In this document: positions 23,046 to 32,415 of the stretch, in pieces
Position numbering within the stretch: position 1 is the stretch's first letter
Layout: each line of letters starts with the position of its first letter
Origin: Phanerochaete sordida
Taxonomy: Eukaryota > Basidiomycota > Agaricomycetes > Polyporales > Phanerochaetaceae
NCBI GenBank assembly: GCA_019973155.2
Contig: BPQB01000008.1
Coordinates: 62,001 to 126,000, forward strand
Direction: 5' to 3'
Length of the DNA: 64,000 nucleotides
Translations under genes and position numbers: made by a program
The notes under the pieces: generated by a model
Told to the model about the DNA's origin: nothing
Database searches by the model: none
Seen by the model: only the letters and a program-made list of their open reading frames with translations

Positions 23046-25310
23046 ATGATTCACAGCAGGCTAGACGAGCGCCAAAGGGCAAGGCGGCGGCGCTTCGTCC
23101 TGAAGGGAACGCGCTACCAACTTGTCTGCGAGGACGCTCCCTGGGGAAGCGATTTCCACGGCGATACCACGCTCGTCATCCCCCGCTTCGTGAACCAGCG
23201 TATCCCGAATACCGTAGGCGATATCGTAGCCGGCAAAAGCAGGATGCCGCGCGTGCCAGATCCTAATGATCTCATACCCGCCCCAAGCATCGACCGCCTA
23301 CAGCTGTGGGGCTTGGTCACGATGGCCCACCAGCGTGCAGTCCCGGAGAAGGAGCTCTTCACGTCACTGGGCCCTGGGAAGGTCTTCGAGCTCAGGCCAG
23401 AGCCGCGGTCACAGGTCCCGCTGCAGTGGGTGCATGTCGGTCCGATGGCCATCCCTGACGAGCTGGCGGACACGCCGAGCCATAAGATGGACTCTAGGTG
23501 GCTGCTCAAGACGCTCAATGCGGTGCTTTCCACGAAATACCGGTCGAACATGCCCGGCCTCCAGAACTGTCTGGCGCAGGTCCTGTCTAGCTCGCGCGAT
23601 TTCGGCGAGGCGTACGGCACCTTGCGCCCATGGTGGTCCCTCCAAGCCGGTATCTCGTTTGCCAACCTCTTCGGCTTGATGAAGGCGCGCCGACAGGAGC
23701 TTAGGTTGCAGTGGGACAGTGCGATTCGCGACTTTTGCATCACGGATGCGCGCCTTCCGCCCAGACGGGTCTGGGACCTGTTCAGCAACCGCGTCCTTCC
23801 CTTCCACACTTTGCCACGTTGGCCAGGAGACAAGCCCGTTGGCTACATCCCTCCAGTGGTCTGGGCTATCTCGCACGGCTGGGTCGATGCGGTTAATAGG
23901 ACCACCGTACGCACGAAGATCAACGGTGAAGAGTGGCTGGTGCCAATACCGGCCCAAACGAGTCTGGCGCACATCCGCGTGGAGCTGCTCAACATGGGTG
24001 CGGAATACGTCTGGCTCGATGTGCTCTGTCTGCGGCAGGAGTCATTCGGCCCAAACTCAGGCCCACTGGAGCGGCTGCGGCTGAACGAATGGGCGACCGA
24101 CCTGCCAACGATCGGGGCCATCTACCAGAGGCAGGCACTGACGGACATGGAGTGGCGCCCGCCGGGACAACCTGCCGTGCTCGGGAGGCAGGGCGATTAT
24201 ATTGGAAGCAAGGACCAGCCGCACCACGATCTGCCATGCGTGACGTACTTCAACGGGCTCGGGCTCGCGTTAGATGTATCGCCCACTAGCCTGAACTCGG
24301 ACCGGCATTGGGCGCACCGCGTATGGACCTTGCAAGAGACGCGGTACACTTGGCTACCGGGCGGACTTACCGGCTCCGCGCCTGACGGTGCGGATGCATT
24401 CTTCGCCGAGGTGCGCTGGATCACTGCCTCCGCGCAGGGCGTGCGTTCGGCAATTCGCCTCATCACCGACGTCCGCGCACGCCGCTGCACTAGCGAGCAC
24501 GATCGCATCAACGGCCTTGTCCACATGCTCGGCTGTACGACGCTCCCGGTCTACGACGCGAGCCTCCCGATCGAGACAACTTGGGCGACCACAATCAAGC
24601 ATCTCCCTGCGTGGCAACGCACGGACATCTTCGTGCAATACACCGTCGACAAGCTGTTCGCGCTCTTCGTATCGTGGGACCGTTTGCTCCAGGATGAGCC
24701 AAAGTTTCCGTACGCTGACGTAGACCTCCGCAACTTGAGGGTGGAACTCACAGGGGAGCAAGGCGATCAAGAGCTGCTGCACCTAGCCAATGACAGGGAA
24801 CTATACACAATCGGCTCTGGCGAGTACTGCCAACGTGGTTACGCCATTTGGCGATGCCGCATCCTTCATACAATGTCTCGAAAAGGATCCGATGACTACG
24901 TGCCGCATGGTCCAAACGTAGAGATGCGGCACCTCAACCATCATGGCCTCGTCCGCGCTGTCCTGCGCTTCGAGGGCATGCACGGTGTACTCATTCCCAG
25001 TGTGGACTACATGCTATTAGGGTTTTACTCGAAGTGGTTCGAGCGCTGGAGGCAGTGGTGGGTGGCTATAGAGGTTGTAGGAGAGCGAAAAATGGGCAAC
25101 GGTGAATCGGCGCACGAGGGTCTGAAGTGGGCTGTGTTATTGATGCACGAGGAAGAAGAAGAAAGGGTTTTACGTATGCACATCGGACGGCAAAACACTA
25201 ATGTCGTCTACATCACTGGTCAGCGTGCTAAGACCAGGAGTCGCTGCTCCGAAGAGTATTTAGACGCATTAGAGACTCAGCTTCTTCAGGACCACGAGAA
25301 TAAAGCGTAG
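23046..25310 (+). CDS. HET-domain protein, copy B
   Basis: A single long exon of 754 codons from ATG 23046 is collinear with HET copy A. The core motifs are VVWAISHGWV, YVWLDVLCLRQ and RVWTLQE. The N-terminal part starts MIHSRLDERQRARRRRFVLK, then RYQLVCEDAPW. In copy A the codon matching Met 1 is GTT and an upstream exon is joined. A similar upstream exon exists here (ATG 22,789, MSLSLAVQWYYHR), but it has an in-frame TGA where copy A has TGG. It could still splice in frame if a weak donor at gtagcctgc is used. No frame break is seen within the main exon, so the gene is probably functional. It is expected to act in recognition or cell-death signalling like other HET proteins. Confidence 0.78.
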   Translation: MIHSRLDERQRARRRRFVLKGTRYQLVCEDAPWGSDFHGDTTLVIPRFVNQRIPNTVGDIVAGKSRMPRVPDPNDLIPAPSIDRLQLWGLVTMAHQRAVPEKELFTSLGPGKVFELRPEPRSQVPLQWVHVGPMAIPDELADTPSHKMDSRWLLKTLNAVLSTKYRSNMPGLQNCLAQVLSSSRDFGEAYGTLRPWWSLQAGISFANLFGLMKARRQELRLQWDSAIRDFCITDARLPPRRVWDLFSNRVLPFHTLPRWPGDKPVGYIPPVVWAISHGWVDAVNRTTVRTKINGEEWLVPIPAQTSLAHIRVELLNMGAEYVWLDVLCLRQESFGPNSGPLERLRLNEWATDLPTIGAIYQRQALTDMEWRPPGQPAVLGRQGDYIGSKDQPHHDLPCVTYFNGLGLALDVSPTSLNSDRHWAHRVWTLQETRYTWLPGGLTGSAPDGADAFFAEVRWITASAQGVRSAIRLITDVRARRCTSEHDRINGLVHMLGCTTLPVYDASLPIETTWATTIKHLPAWQRTDIFVQYTVDKLFALFVSWDRLLQDEPKFPYADVDLRNLRVELTGEQGDQELLHLANDRELYTIGSGEYCQRGYAIWRCRILHTMSRKGSDDYVPHGPNVEMRHLNHHGLVRAVLRFEGMHGVLIPSVDYMLLGFYSKWFERWRQWWVAIEVVGERKMGNGESAHEGLKWAVLLMHEEEEERVLRMHIGRQNTNVVYITGQRAKTRSRCSEEYLDALETQLLQDHENKA

Positions 25311-25498
25311 GCCGCTGATGTCAATGGATCTGTCAAGACGTGAGTAGTAGAGCGCAGGTAGTAATAATAATGAGTAAATGTTCTATCCTTGTACGTCGCT
25401 TTCTCTCGTGCCGCGGCGGCTGGAGGTTCCTGTTCTCTTTGAGCGCCGCATGTCAGCCTATTATCATCGCCGCTGACCTCTGGTTCCTAACACGATGC

Positions 25499-25750
25499 AG
25501 CAAGAAAGCGCCGGTCCGCATAACTAACTTGCAAAACACGAGGAGGGTCCGGCAGAGGCAGATAAAAGAAGCAGAGGAGGCGAAGAAGGTGTGCGGACGC
25601 TCCGATGTGCGTGATTGAAAGAAATTGCTCAGATGCATCGCACAGACAAGCGCACAAAAGGCCCATGAGGCCCAGTGGCAGCAACGCATATGGCAGACTC
25701 TTGAAGACATCACTGCGGCAACATGGGCTTCGGGGAACATCTCTGGTTAG
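25499..25750 (+). pseudogene. Small basic unknown protein, copy B (start lost)
   Basis: This is the counterpart of the gene at 11,930-12,262. Exon 1 reads SKKAPVRITNLQ and ends EAEEAKK. After an intron of about 55 nt, exon 2 gives TSAQKAHEAQ, then IWQTLEDITAATWAS and a TAG. The position matching the start codon of copy A is disrupted by a one-base deletion, so no in-frame ATG remains. An upstream exon ending in gatgcag cannot be excluded. It is probably a pseudogene or a rewired exon. Confidence 0.6.
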
Positions 25751-26040
25751 ACTTTCGTGCACATATATGCACGATTAATCACGATCTTCGTCGATTCCAG
25801 CATGAAGTCGGATCGCCGAACCCTAACATTGCAGCGACTCGCTCTATGCATTTCGACTTTCAAACACTAGGATTTTCTTGCTGGGTATATCACATAGCTA
25901 GGTATAGTACTAATGAACCTGCAGTTCACGAGATGGTGATCTTCTTGGGAGCCTGCTCCGGCGCGTTCCTCGGGAAAGTCACGGTGAGCACGCCGTTCTC
26001 CATCGCCGCCTTGATCTCCTCGGGCTGCAGAAGCTCCAGT
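25499..26040 (+). repeat. Inverted segmental duplication, block 2, right arm
   Basis: Small gene copy B plus the 3' end of hsp20, matching 11,494-12,262 in reverse orientation. Confidence 0.75.
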
Positions 26041-26530
26041 CAGCACACAGCTCTTTCACTATGACTCGGCGAAAATCGACATACCTTGATGCCCTGCGGC
26101 AGCGGGATCGAGCGCGAGAACTTGCCGAAGCGGCGCTCGCGCACGGCCCAGCCATGCTCGTCTTTGGTCTCCTCGACCTTGGACTCGCCAGAGACCGTGA
26201 GCGTGTTCTGGTGCACGTCGATGTTCACGTTCTCCTTCGTGAGCCCGGGCAGCTCGAAGGTCGCGGTGACGGTGTTGTTCTGCGCGTCCTCGTGCACGTC
26301 CATCCTGCGGAGTACTTGTCAGCGCTCGTGCCCATGAGTGAGACGGGGACTGCGGTCGGGACTTACCTTGGCCTCAAGACGCGCGAGCCGTCGGCAGCGC
26401 CTGCACGGCGCTGGACCTGGCCGTTGCCCTGGTTCTGCTGGCCGTCAGTGCGGCTCTTGAAGGCCTCCTCGAAGAGGCGGTCAAAGTCAGAGAGGGTGTA
26501 GAAGGGCTCGGAGAAGAGGTAAGACGCCAT
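25926..26530 (-). CDS. Small heat shock protein Hsp20
   Basis: Three exons fit. Exon 1 starts at 26530 with MASYLFSEPFYTLSDFDRLF. The alpha-crystallin domain begins MDVHEDAQNNTVTATFELPG, continues with VNIDVHQNTLTVSGES and the RSIPLPQGIK segment, then exon 3 gives PEEIKAAMENGVLTVTFPR and ends KKITIS. The GVLTV motif is the family's conserved interface strand and the C-terminal ITI matches the IxI anchor. It is an ATP-independent chaperone of about 155 residues that prevents protein aggregation. Heat-shock element pentamers lie upstream at 26,738-26,796. The last exon is the source of the relic at 11,494-11,594. Confidence 0.94.
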
Positions 26531-26639
26531 TTCGAAAGTAGCTTAGAGTGAAGAGCGTAGAGAGGTTGGAGTCGAGTAGTTGTGTTATTGAGAGTGCTTG
26601 CTGTTTCTGCTTGCTGGACATGCCCCGCCGCTACAGTCC

Positions 26640-26646
26640 TTATATC
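26640..26646 (-). promoter_or_regulatory. TATA-like element of hsp20
   Basis: A ttatatc stretch on the forward strand (gatataa on the gene strand) lies about 110 nt before the hsp20 start, a normal TATA position. Confidence 0.5.
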
Positions 26647-26737
26647 CTCGTCTGCCTGGCGGGTGCCATACTGTGGAACGTTGCTCGAACTCTCTGTAGC
26701 TTGCGGAGACGCCTAAGCTCCGCTGTCTAGAAACTAC

Positions 26738-26796
26738 GAAAGAACTTTCGAGGAACTCGTGCGGGATATGGAGAAGATTCTTGGAATATTCCGGAA
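26738..26796 (-). promoter_or_regulatory. Heat-shock elements of hsp20
   Basis: At 26,773-26,796 five alternating pentamers occur: GAA, TTC, GAA, TTC, GAA at 26773, 26778, 26784, 26789 and 26794. This is a near-perfect extended HSE for Hsf1 trimers. A looser cluster (GAA, GAA, TTC, GAA) lies at 26,738-26,755. Both are about 210-270 nt upstream of the hsp20 start. Confidence 0.8.
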
Positions 26797-26799
26797 CGG

Positions 26800-28935
26800 G
26801 CGAGCTTCGTGGCGTCTGGGAGAGACCGAGGTCCCATCACGGGACTTTGATGGGGTCCTCCTGCCTTTTTCGAACCTCTCCTCGAACCTCTCGCGCTTTC
26901 GCGCGGTCAGCTGGATGCATGCAGCTTGCGAGATCATGTTCAGGCTTGCAGAGAACAGCTCGGTGCACTGCGTGTCGGGGCTAAGTTGCACCCTGGGAGA
27001 ATTCAGATGCGACGCCGGGTTGCACCTAAATTGTACCCCTGGGTTGCGATCTCGAAAAATTCAGCTGAATCGCCGGATTTCAGCTAGGGTGGAAGCGAGA
27101 TTGCACCGCTTGGGTTTCACCCACATTGCACGCTCTCGTAACCTAGGTGCGCATGCCCCTGCATACCTACCGCCCCTGCCGCGAAATCCACCCATAAAAT
27201 CACGGTTTAAATCGCCAATATATTGTGAGGGTGCTAATATACGACAGGCAAGACAAGTATATACTGGTAGGTTGCTATAGGCTACTGTAGGGCATGTACT
27301 GTCCGGGAGATTGGGATGAGGCCAGGATGGTAACTCACTTGCCCTGCAGTCGACAGCCGCCTTTCCTGTACACTCTGTCTATCCTCTATGATGTCCCAGA
27401 TGCCGGGCGCGCATGGTCTATTATGTATGAGTAGTTAGCCGAGGTATAGAATGATATGATAGAGACAACGTACGACAGGCTTTCGTTTGCAAAGAGAGGT
27501 ACCGGGAAACCTGTTGAGGGAGGTTCAGGATGTTCGATGCCCGGACTGTACCAATTATTTGTTAGTGTAGTAGATGTGGCACCGAAAACGTACTCAAATA
27601 GGACCATTGTCCGTGTGGAGGCTGCCTCGACCAGTGTCTGCATATATGCAACAATTGGTCTGTGTATGCGTCAGAAGCCGGGCCTAGAGCAGTCATGGTC
27701 GACGTATCAGCAGTAATGTATGAGCTAAGTACCGCATATAGTCCTTCCGCATGCCTGGTATGAGCCCGCGAAAAGCCTCAACGCGTTGAGCAGCGCGAAA
27801 GTGACAGACGGAAACGAGAAACGTACCGCATAGGCCCGCCATCGCCACCATGTCTGCATTTGAGATCAAGGGAGCGTGTGTTGTGAGGGGTGGAGAAGAG
27901 GGGAGGACGATGGCGGACGGAGGAGATGGTGGCAGGAAAGACGACGTCCCTTCCACGACGCACCGGCCTTGGGGCTGTAATTGAACCTCCGACGATGAGC
28001 CAAATACGGCAGGCACGCGTAGCTGAGAGTGGGGTCAGACTTAGAGCTCAGGCGCCGCCGAGCCATACACTGCGTGTCGCTGAGGAAAAACGTGGGAGAC
28101 AATTTCGGCCTCTGAGTTCCAACCACGCCTCCTCTACGAGAAACTCAGACTCGGAGCAATACAGCTACAACCCGGAACCCCACCAAATTTCCTCTTACGC
28201 CACCACTGGTGGTAACTTGACCCCGACACGCAGTGGTGTCTATCTGCCACTGATAGAAGAGGCGAAAGCAAGAGTAAATTGGTCTTGTCAAGACAAACCA
28301 CGCAGCACGTCGAGGCCATCGTCACCAACTAGCACTGGGCACGTTCACATCTCGACCGCAAAGCAGCGAGGCTAACGGCAGAGACGGGACTCCATAGAGG
28401 TCATAGGAATTCTACGACGCGGGCCGCGTAACCATGAGACAGCAGTCTCACGTATCAGCGACCCCTGACGGCGGGGACGCTCCATGGCCTCTCGCCAGGT
28501 CGACGGAGTAGTGGAGACCGCCACTGCGCAGACCAAACGTAGGGCTTTACTCCTCGAGAATTCCAGAGGCCGTCCCGAGCGACGCACGCACGACGGCCGG
28601 AAGCCGCCCCGATTCCGACAGCCTGTGGTCCACAACCTGGGTACTCGGCACCGTCGGGTGACAGCTCGAATAACAAAACGCCACGCTGGCCCTCTGACGA
28701 CATGGCACCGCACGCTGATTCCGCTCGTCTACCAGCGACTGTGCGGCGGCCACCCAGGGGTCGCCACCCGCCGCCGCATGACCATCTGCGCCCGCTAGGG
28801 CGTACCTCACCCCTTTACCATGGTCAGCTGCCCGCCTTCGGAATCTGCAACTCGTAGCGGCTGCACGGCGGGGGCGCTACATATAGCGCAGTGCCCGCAC
28901 TCTATGGCTCGAGGCTGCACCGTCTCTCCAGCACC
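26800..28935. other. 2.1-kb region without confident gene
   Basis: Several short frames on both strands lack motifs. Near 26,984-27,130 the motif TTGCACC or a close variant recurs about five times with similar flanks (gggttgcacc, agattgcacc, cacattgcac). A minus-strand frame at 27,693-28,016 has a hydrophobic segment (MVAMAGLCGTFLVSV) but no family I recognise. A TATA-like acatatag at 28,879 probably serves the next gene. Confidence 0.4.
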
Positions 28936-31428
28936 ATGGCCGCCGTCGCAGTGCAAGCACCCACCCCGATCGCGCCGAACGTCGACCTCCCGCACGAGAA
29001 GGCGCTCGGCGTCGCCGCGCAGCACATCGCGCAGGCGAACGCGGAGCAGGTCGCCGCGGCGTGGCTCAAGGACTTCGCCGCGAAGGCGCAGGCCGCGGAC
29101 GTCCCCGGCGTCCTCGCGCTGCTCGCGCCCGACGCGTGGTGGCGCGACCTCCTCGCGCTCACGTGGGACCTGCGCACGTTCCAGGGCACGGAGCACATCC
29201 AGACGTTCCTGCAGGACCGCCTCAAGCAGGGCGGCCTGAAGGACTTCAAGCTCCAGAGCGCGCACATCGACAAGCTCTACGACGACCTCGCGTGGATCCG
29301 CCTGCACTTCTCGTTCGAGAACAGCGTCGGGGCCGGCGTCGGTGTCGCACGCCTCGTCCCCGTCAAGGCCGGCGGCCGCACCGTGTGGAAGGCGCACCAC
29401 GTCTTCACGAACCTCGAGTCCCTCCGCGACTTCCCCGAGCACACCGGCCCGCTCCGCGACTTCCATTCCGACCACGGGCACTGGGAGGAGCGGCGCAACA
29501 AGGAGAAGGCCTTCGATGGGCAGCAGCCCCAGGTCCTCGTTGTCGGCGGAGGCCACAGTGGACTCGACATCGCTGCCCGGCTCAAGCTCCTCGGCGTCAG
29601 GGTGCTTATATGCGAGAAGAACCCCCGCATTGGCGACAACTGGAGACACAGGTATAACGCTCTTTGCCTTCACGACGTCGTCTGTGAGTACCCACCCTGC
29701 TTTACCATGGGGTTTTGCGCTCAGTCTCTTTGCGTGCAGGGTATGATCACATGCCATACATCCCGTACGTCGCTCTGGCGTCTCGTCTCGCAATTCCGCT
29801 AATTGGGGCTGCATAGCTTCCCGTCGTATTGGCCCGTGTACACGCCTGCTATGAAGGTATGATTCAATATGCTCTCGAGCCACGCCCCAGCTCATCCGTC
29901 GCTAGATTGCCGGCTGGCTCGAGCAGTACGCCGAGTCCATGGAGCTCGACTACTGGACAGAGTCAGAGGTCAAGAACGCGCGCCCGATCATGAAAGACGG
30001 CAAGCAGAAGTGGGAGGTCACCGTCAGCGTCAAGGGCGAGGGCAAGGTCGAGCACCTATTCCCCGACCACGTCGTCTTCGCGGTCGGGTTCGGCGGCTAC
30101 GAGCCCAACATGCCGAAGATCCCGGGCATGGTTCGCACTCTCAGCCTCGTATCTCTCTCGCGGCGCTGACAGTGTGCAGGACGAATTCGAGGGGCAGATC
30201 CTGCACTCTACCCAGCACAAGCACGCGCTGGACCACAAGGGCAAGAAGGTCGCTGTCGTCGGCGCCTGCACCTCCGGTACGCCGTGCGCGCCTGCACGCT
30301 ACAGATGATGCTGAACCCTCGTGTCACACAGGCCATGACCTCGCCGCCGACTACGCGGAGCACGGCGTGGGTGCGTACCTGCCGCTCGCGCGGACCCGTT
30401 CCCGGGCGTTTCACTGATGGCTCCGCGGCAGACGTGACGATGGTGCAGCGGAGCTCGACCTACATCATGACCAATGCGAACGGCTGGCCGATCCTGATGA
30501 AGGGTGAGGCACCCGCGCTTCGGGTCGCGGATCAGCGCTGAGACGTGTCGTGCAGGCACGTACTGGGAGGGCGGCCCGCCCGTCGAGCACTGCGACCTCA
30601 TCGATCTGTCCATGCCCATCCTCTACCGCAAGATGATCCACAAACGCATCACGCTGGACATCGCCAAGGCGGACGAGTGCGTACTTTCCCCACTCTGTGC
30701 GCGCGGGCCCTTGCTCACAGGCACGCAGGAAAATCATCGACGGCCTGCACAAGCGCGGGTTCAAGACGAACCTCGGGCCCGACGGCTCCGGACACTCGAT
30801 CATGGCGATGATCAAGGGCGGCGGCTACTACCTCGGTGCGCGCGCCGCAGTCTCATCCACACGTGTGCTCACGCGCGCCGCGCAGACGTCGGCGCGTCGC
30901 AGATGATCATCGACGGGAAGATCAAGGTCAAGTCGGCGGGCCCGATCAAGCGCTTCACGAAGAACGCGCTCGTGTTCGAGGACGGCTCCGAGCTGCCCGC
31001 GGACGTCGTCGTCTTCGCGAGCGGCTTCGGCGACGCGCGCGTGCCGATGCGCAAGATCGTCGGCGAGGAGCTCGGCAAGAAGCTGCACCCCGTCTGGGGC
31101 CTCGACTACGAGGGTGAGACGCGCGGGGCGTGGAAGGAGATCGGCATCGACAACCTGTGGTGCATGATGGGTGCGCTCGTGCTCGCTGTTGGTGGAAGTT
31201 GTGGGTGCTGACCTCGTATGTGTAGGCAACTTCGCTTGGTGCCGCTTCTACTCGAAGAGGCTTGCTCTGCGTACGTTTACAGTCAAGTTCAGCAGCGAAC
31301 CTTGCGCTCACATGCTTGCTCTTTCAGAAATCAAGGCAAGGCTCGAAGGACTTTACACGAAGGAAGACAAGTATTCTGCCCCAATCAAGTGGGAAGACGA
31401 ACAAATGAACCTCGAGCACCTCATTTAG
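28936..31428 (+). CDS. SnoaL/NTF2-like plus flavin monooxygenase fusion
   Basis: The N-terminal about 175 residues (MAAVAVQAPTPIAPNVDLPH, AWWRDLLALTWDLRTFQG, KAHHVFTNLESLRDFPE) resemble a SnoaL/NTF2-like fold. The FAD site follows: VLVVGGGHSGLDIAARLK, then EKNPRIGDNWRHRY with the FMO-type GDNWR. The NADPH site reads VAVVGACTSGHDLAADYAEH after splicing. The ATG-like motif between them is FAVGFGGYEPNMP, and VVFASGFGD is the C-terminal counterpart. This combination is common in fungal flavin-containing monooxygenases that oxidise small organic substrates. The substrate is unknown. About 10 short introns fit, with starts such as gtacgc, gtgagg and gtgcgt. No break was noticed. Confidence 0.85.
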
Positions 31429-32415
31429 GAGACAGCTTTCCAGAAATGCTCGAAAATTAAAGAAGAGTTCAAGTTGTATTTGTAGCATGCCATACCTGAT
31501 CTTTGCTTCTGTATCGCTGTTCTGTGGCCTATGATATGCTCTTGAATTTTGTATGAGAATGTTGCGCCTGTATGCTCCGAAGCTGCCGCTGCTTTCAAGC
31601 TCAGTGCTTATCTCCGTCTTTCTCGGCAAAATGGCGACGAAACTATTTTTCCGGGCTTTCCTGGTGGCAACGCCACGAAGGAATGACGCAAATACGCACA
31701 AATAGACCGGATAATCTGGCCGCGCGAGTACTGTCGGGTGGGGGAAGTGGGAAAACGCAATATTTCCCACTTCCCCCGACTTCGCACCTTGCACTCCACC
31801 AAGGAATTTGGTCGTTGGCATACATGTAGTTGAACAGCATGTAAGTGTATTCAGCACATAATATAGTCAGTGAGAGTCTGTGATAAGTCACAGGACGGTG
31901 ATGGCGCATTCACTCAAGCTCGTACGAGCCAGAGGGAGCATACCGCGCCTTGGACCGCATTATCGCTATGAGCTGGCCATTCTCAACCAGTTCCCCAAGT
32001 ATCAGAATAATCCACGAAGGAATGGGTGGTTTATGGACGGATTCGCAAACGAGCTCGTCGGCGTCTCGCTTGTGTGATCACGGCGTCTGAGATTTCCCAC
32101 TTCCCCCTCTCGTCCCATTTCGCCCGCCTCTCCTCCATGTCTCTCCCAGAAATTCTCATATTTTTAACGCAGGTGCTTCAGATGGTAGCTTACGCTGCTG
32201 CATAACTGCTTGGAGTGTTCCGGCACGGACGAAGTCAGAAGGTGATAAGCGCCTAGACTTTCCCACTTCCCCCCCATTCGACTTTACATCCGCGACCACC
32301 ATCTCGTACCCTCCCTCACGTCCTTGCCCGCTGCACGACCCACCCCCATAGCTTCTTCCAGTACCTGGAGGCATCGTCGACTTCGCACACCCTGGACCAG
32401 GTTCTCGCTGCCACA
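31429..32415. other. Intergenic region with repeated TTTCCCACTTCCCCC motif
   Basis: No gene is seen. The 15-base motif TTTCCCACTTCCCCC occurs three times in direct orientation (31763, 32093, 32259) and once inverted (about 31739-31754). Two copies form the hairpin described separately. Confidence 0.6.
31733..31780. repeat. Imperfect palindrome / hairpin
   Basis: The left arm (31733-31754) and right arm (31763-31780) are reverse complements of 18 positions, with a four-base bulge (tggg) in the left arm. An eight-base loop separates them. The arms contain the TTTCCCACTTCCCCC motif that is repeated downstream. Confidence 0.85.

Larger units (their letters stand above)
21885..25310 (+). repeat. 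Inverted segmental duplication, block 1, right arm
   Basis: This is the counterpart of 6,436-10,000 in reverse orientation. It starts inside the penultimate RAD18 exon and ends at the stop codon of HET copy B. Confidence 0.8.

Noticed and set aside
6436..25310. The HET duplication being a terminal inverted repeat of a giant mobile element
   Set aside because: The interior holds single-copy housekeeping genes (WRS1, CIA2, DCN1-like), no captain or transposase gene is visible, and the arms are permuted rather than mirror images.
26800..28800. Transposon in the gene-poor stretch
   Set aside because: No transposase, reverse transcriptase or terminal repeats could be recognised.
31739..32273. 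CRISPR-like array from the TTTCCCACTTCCCCC motif
   Set aside because: Only three direct copies with irregular spacing (about 330 and 166 bp) and no spacers; nuclear fungal DNA.
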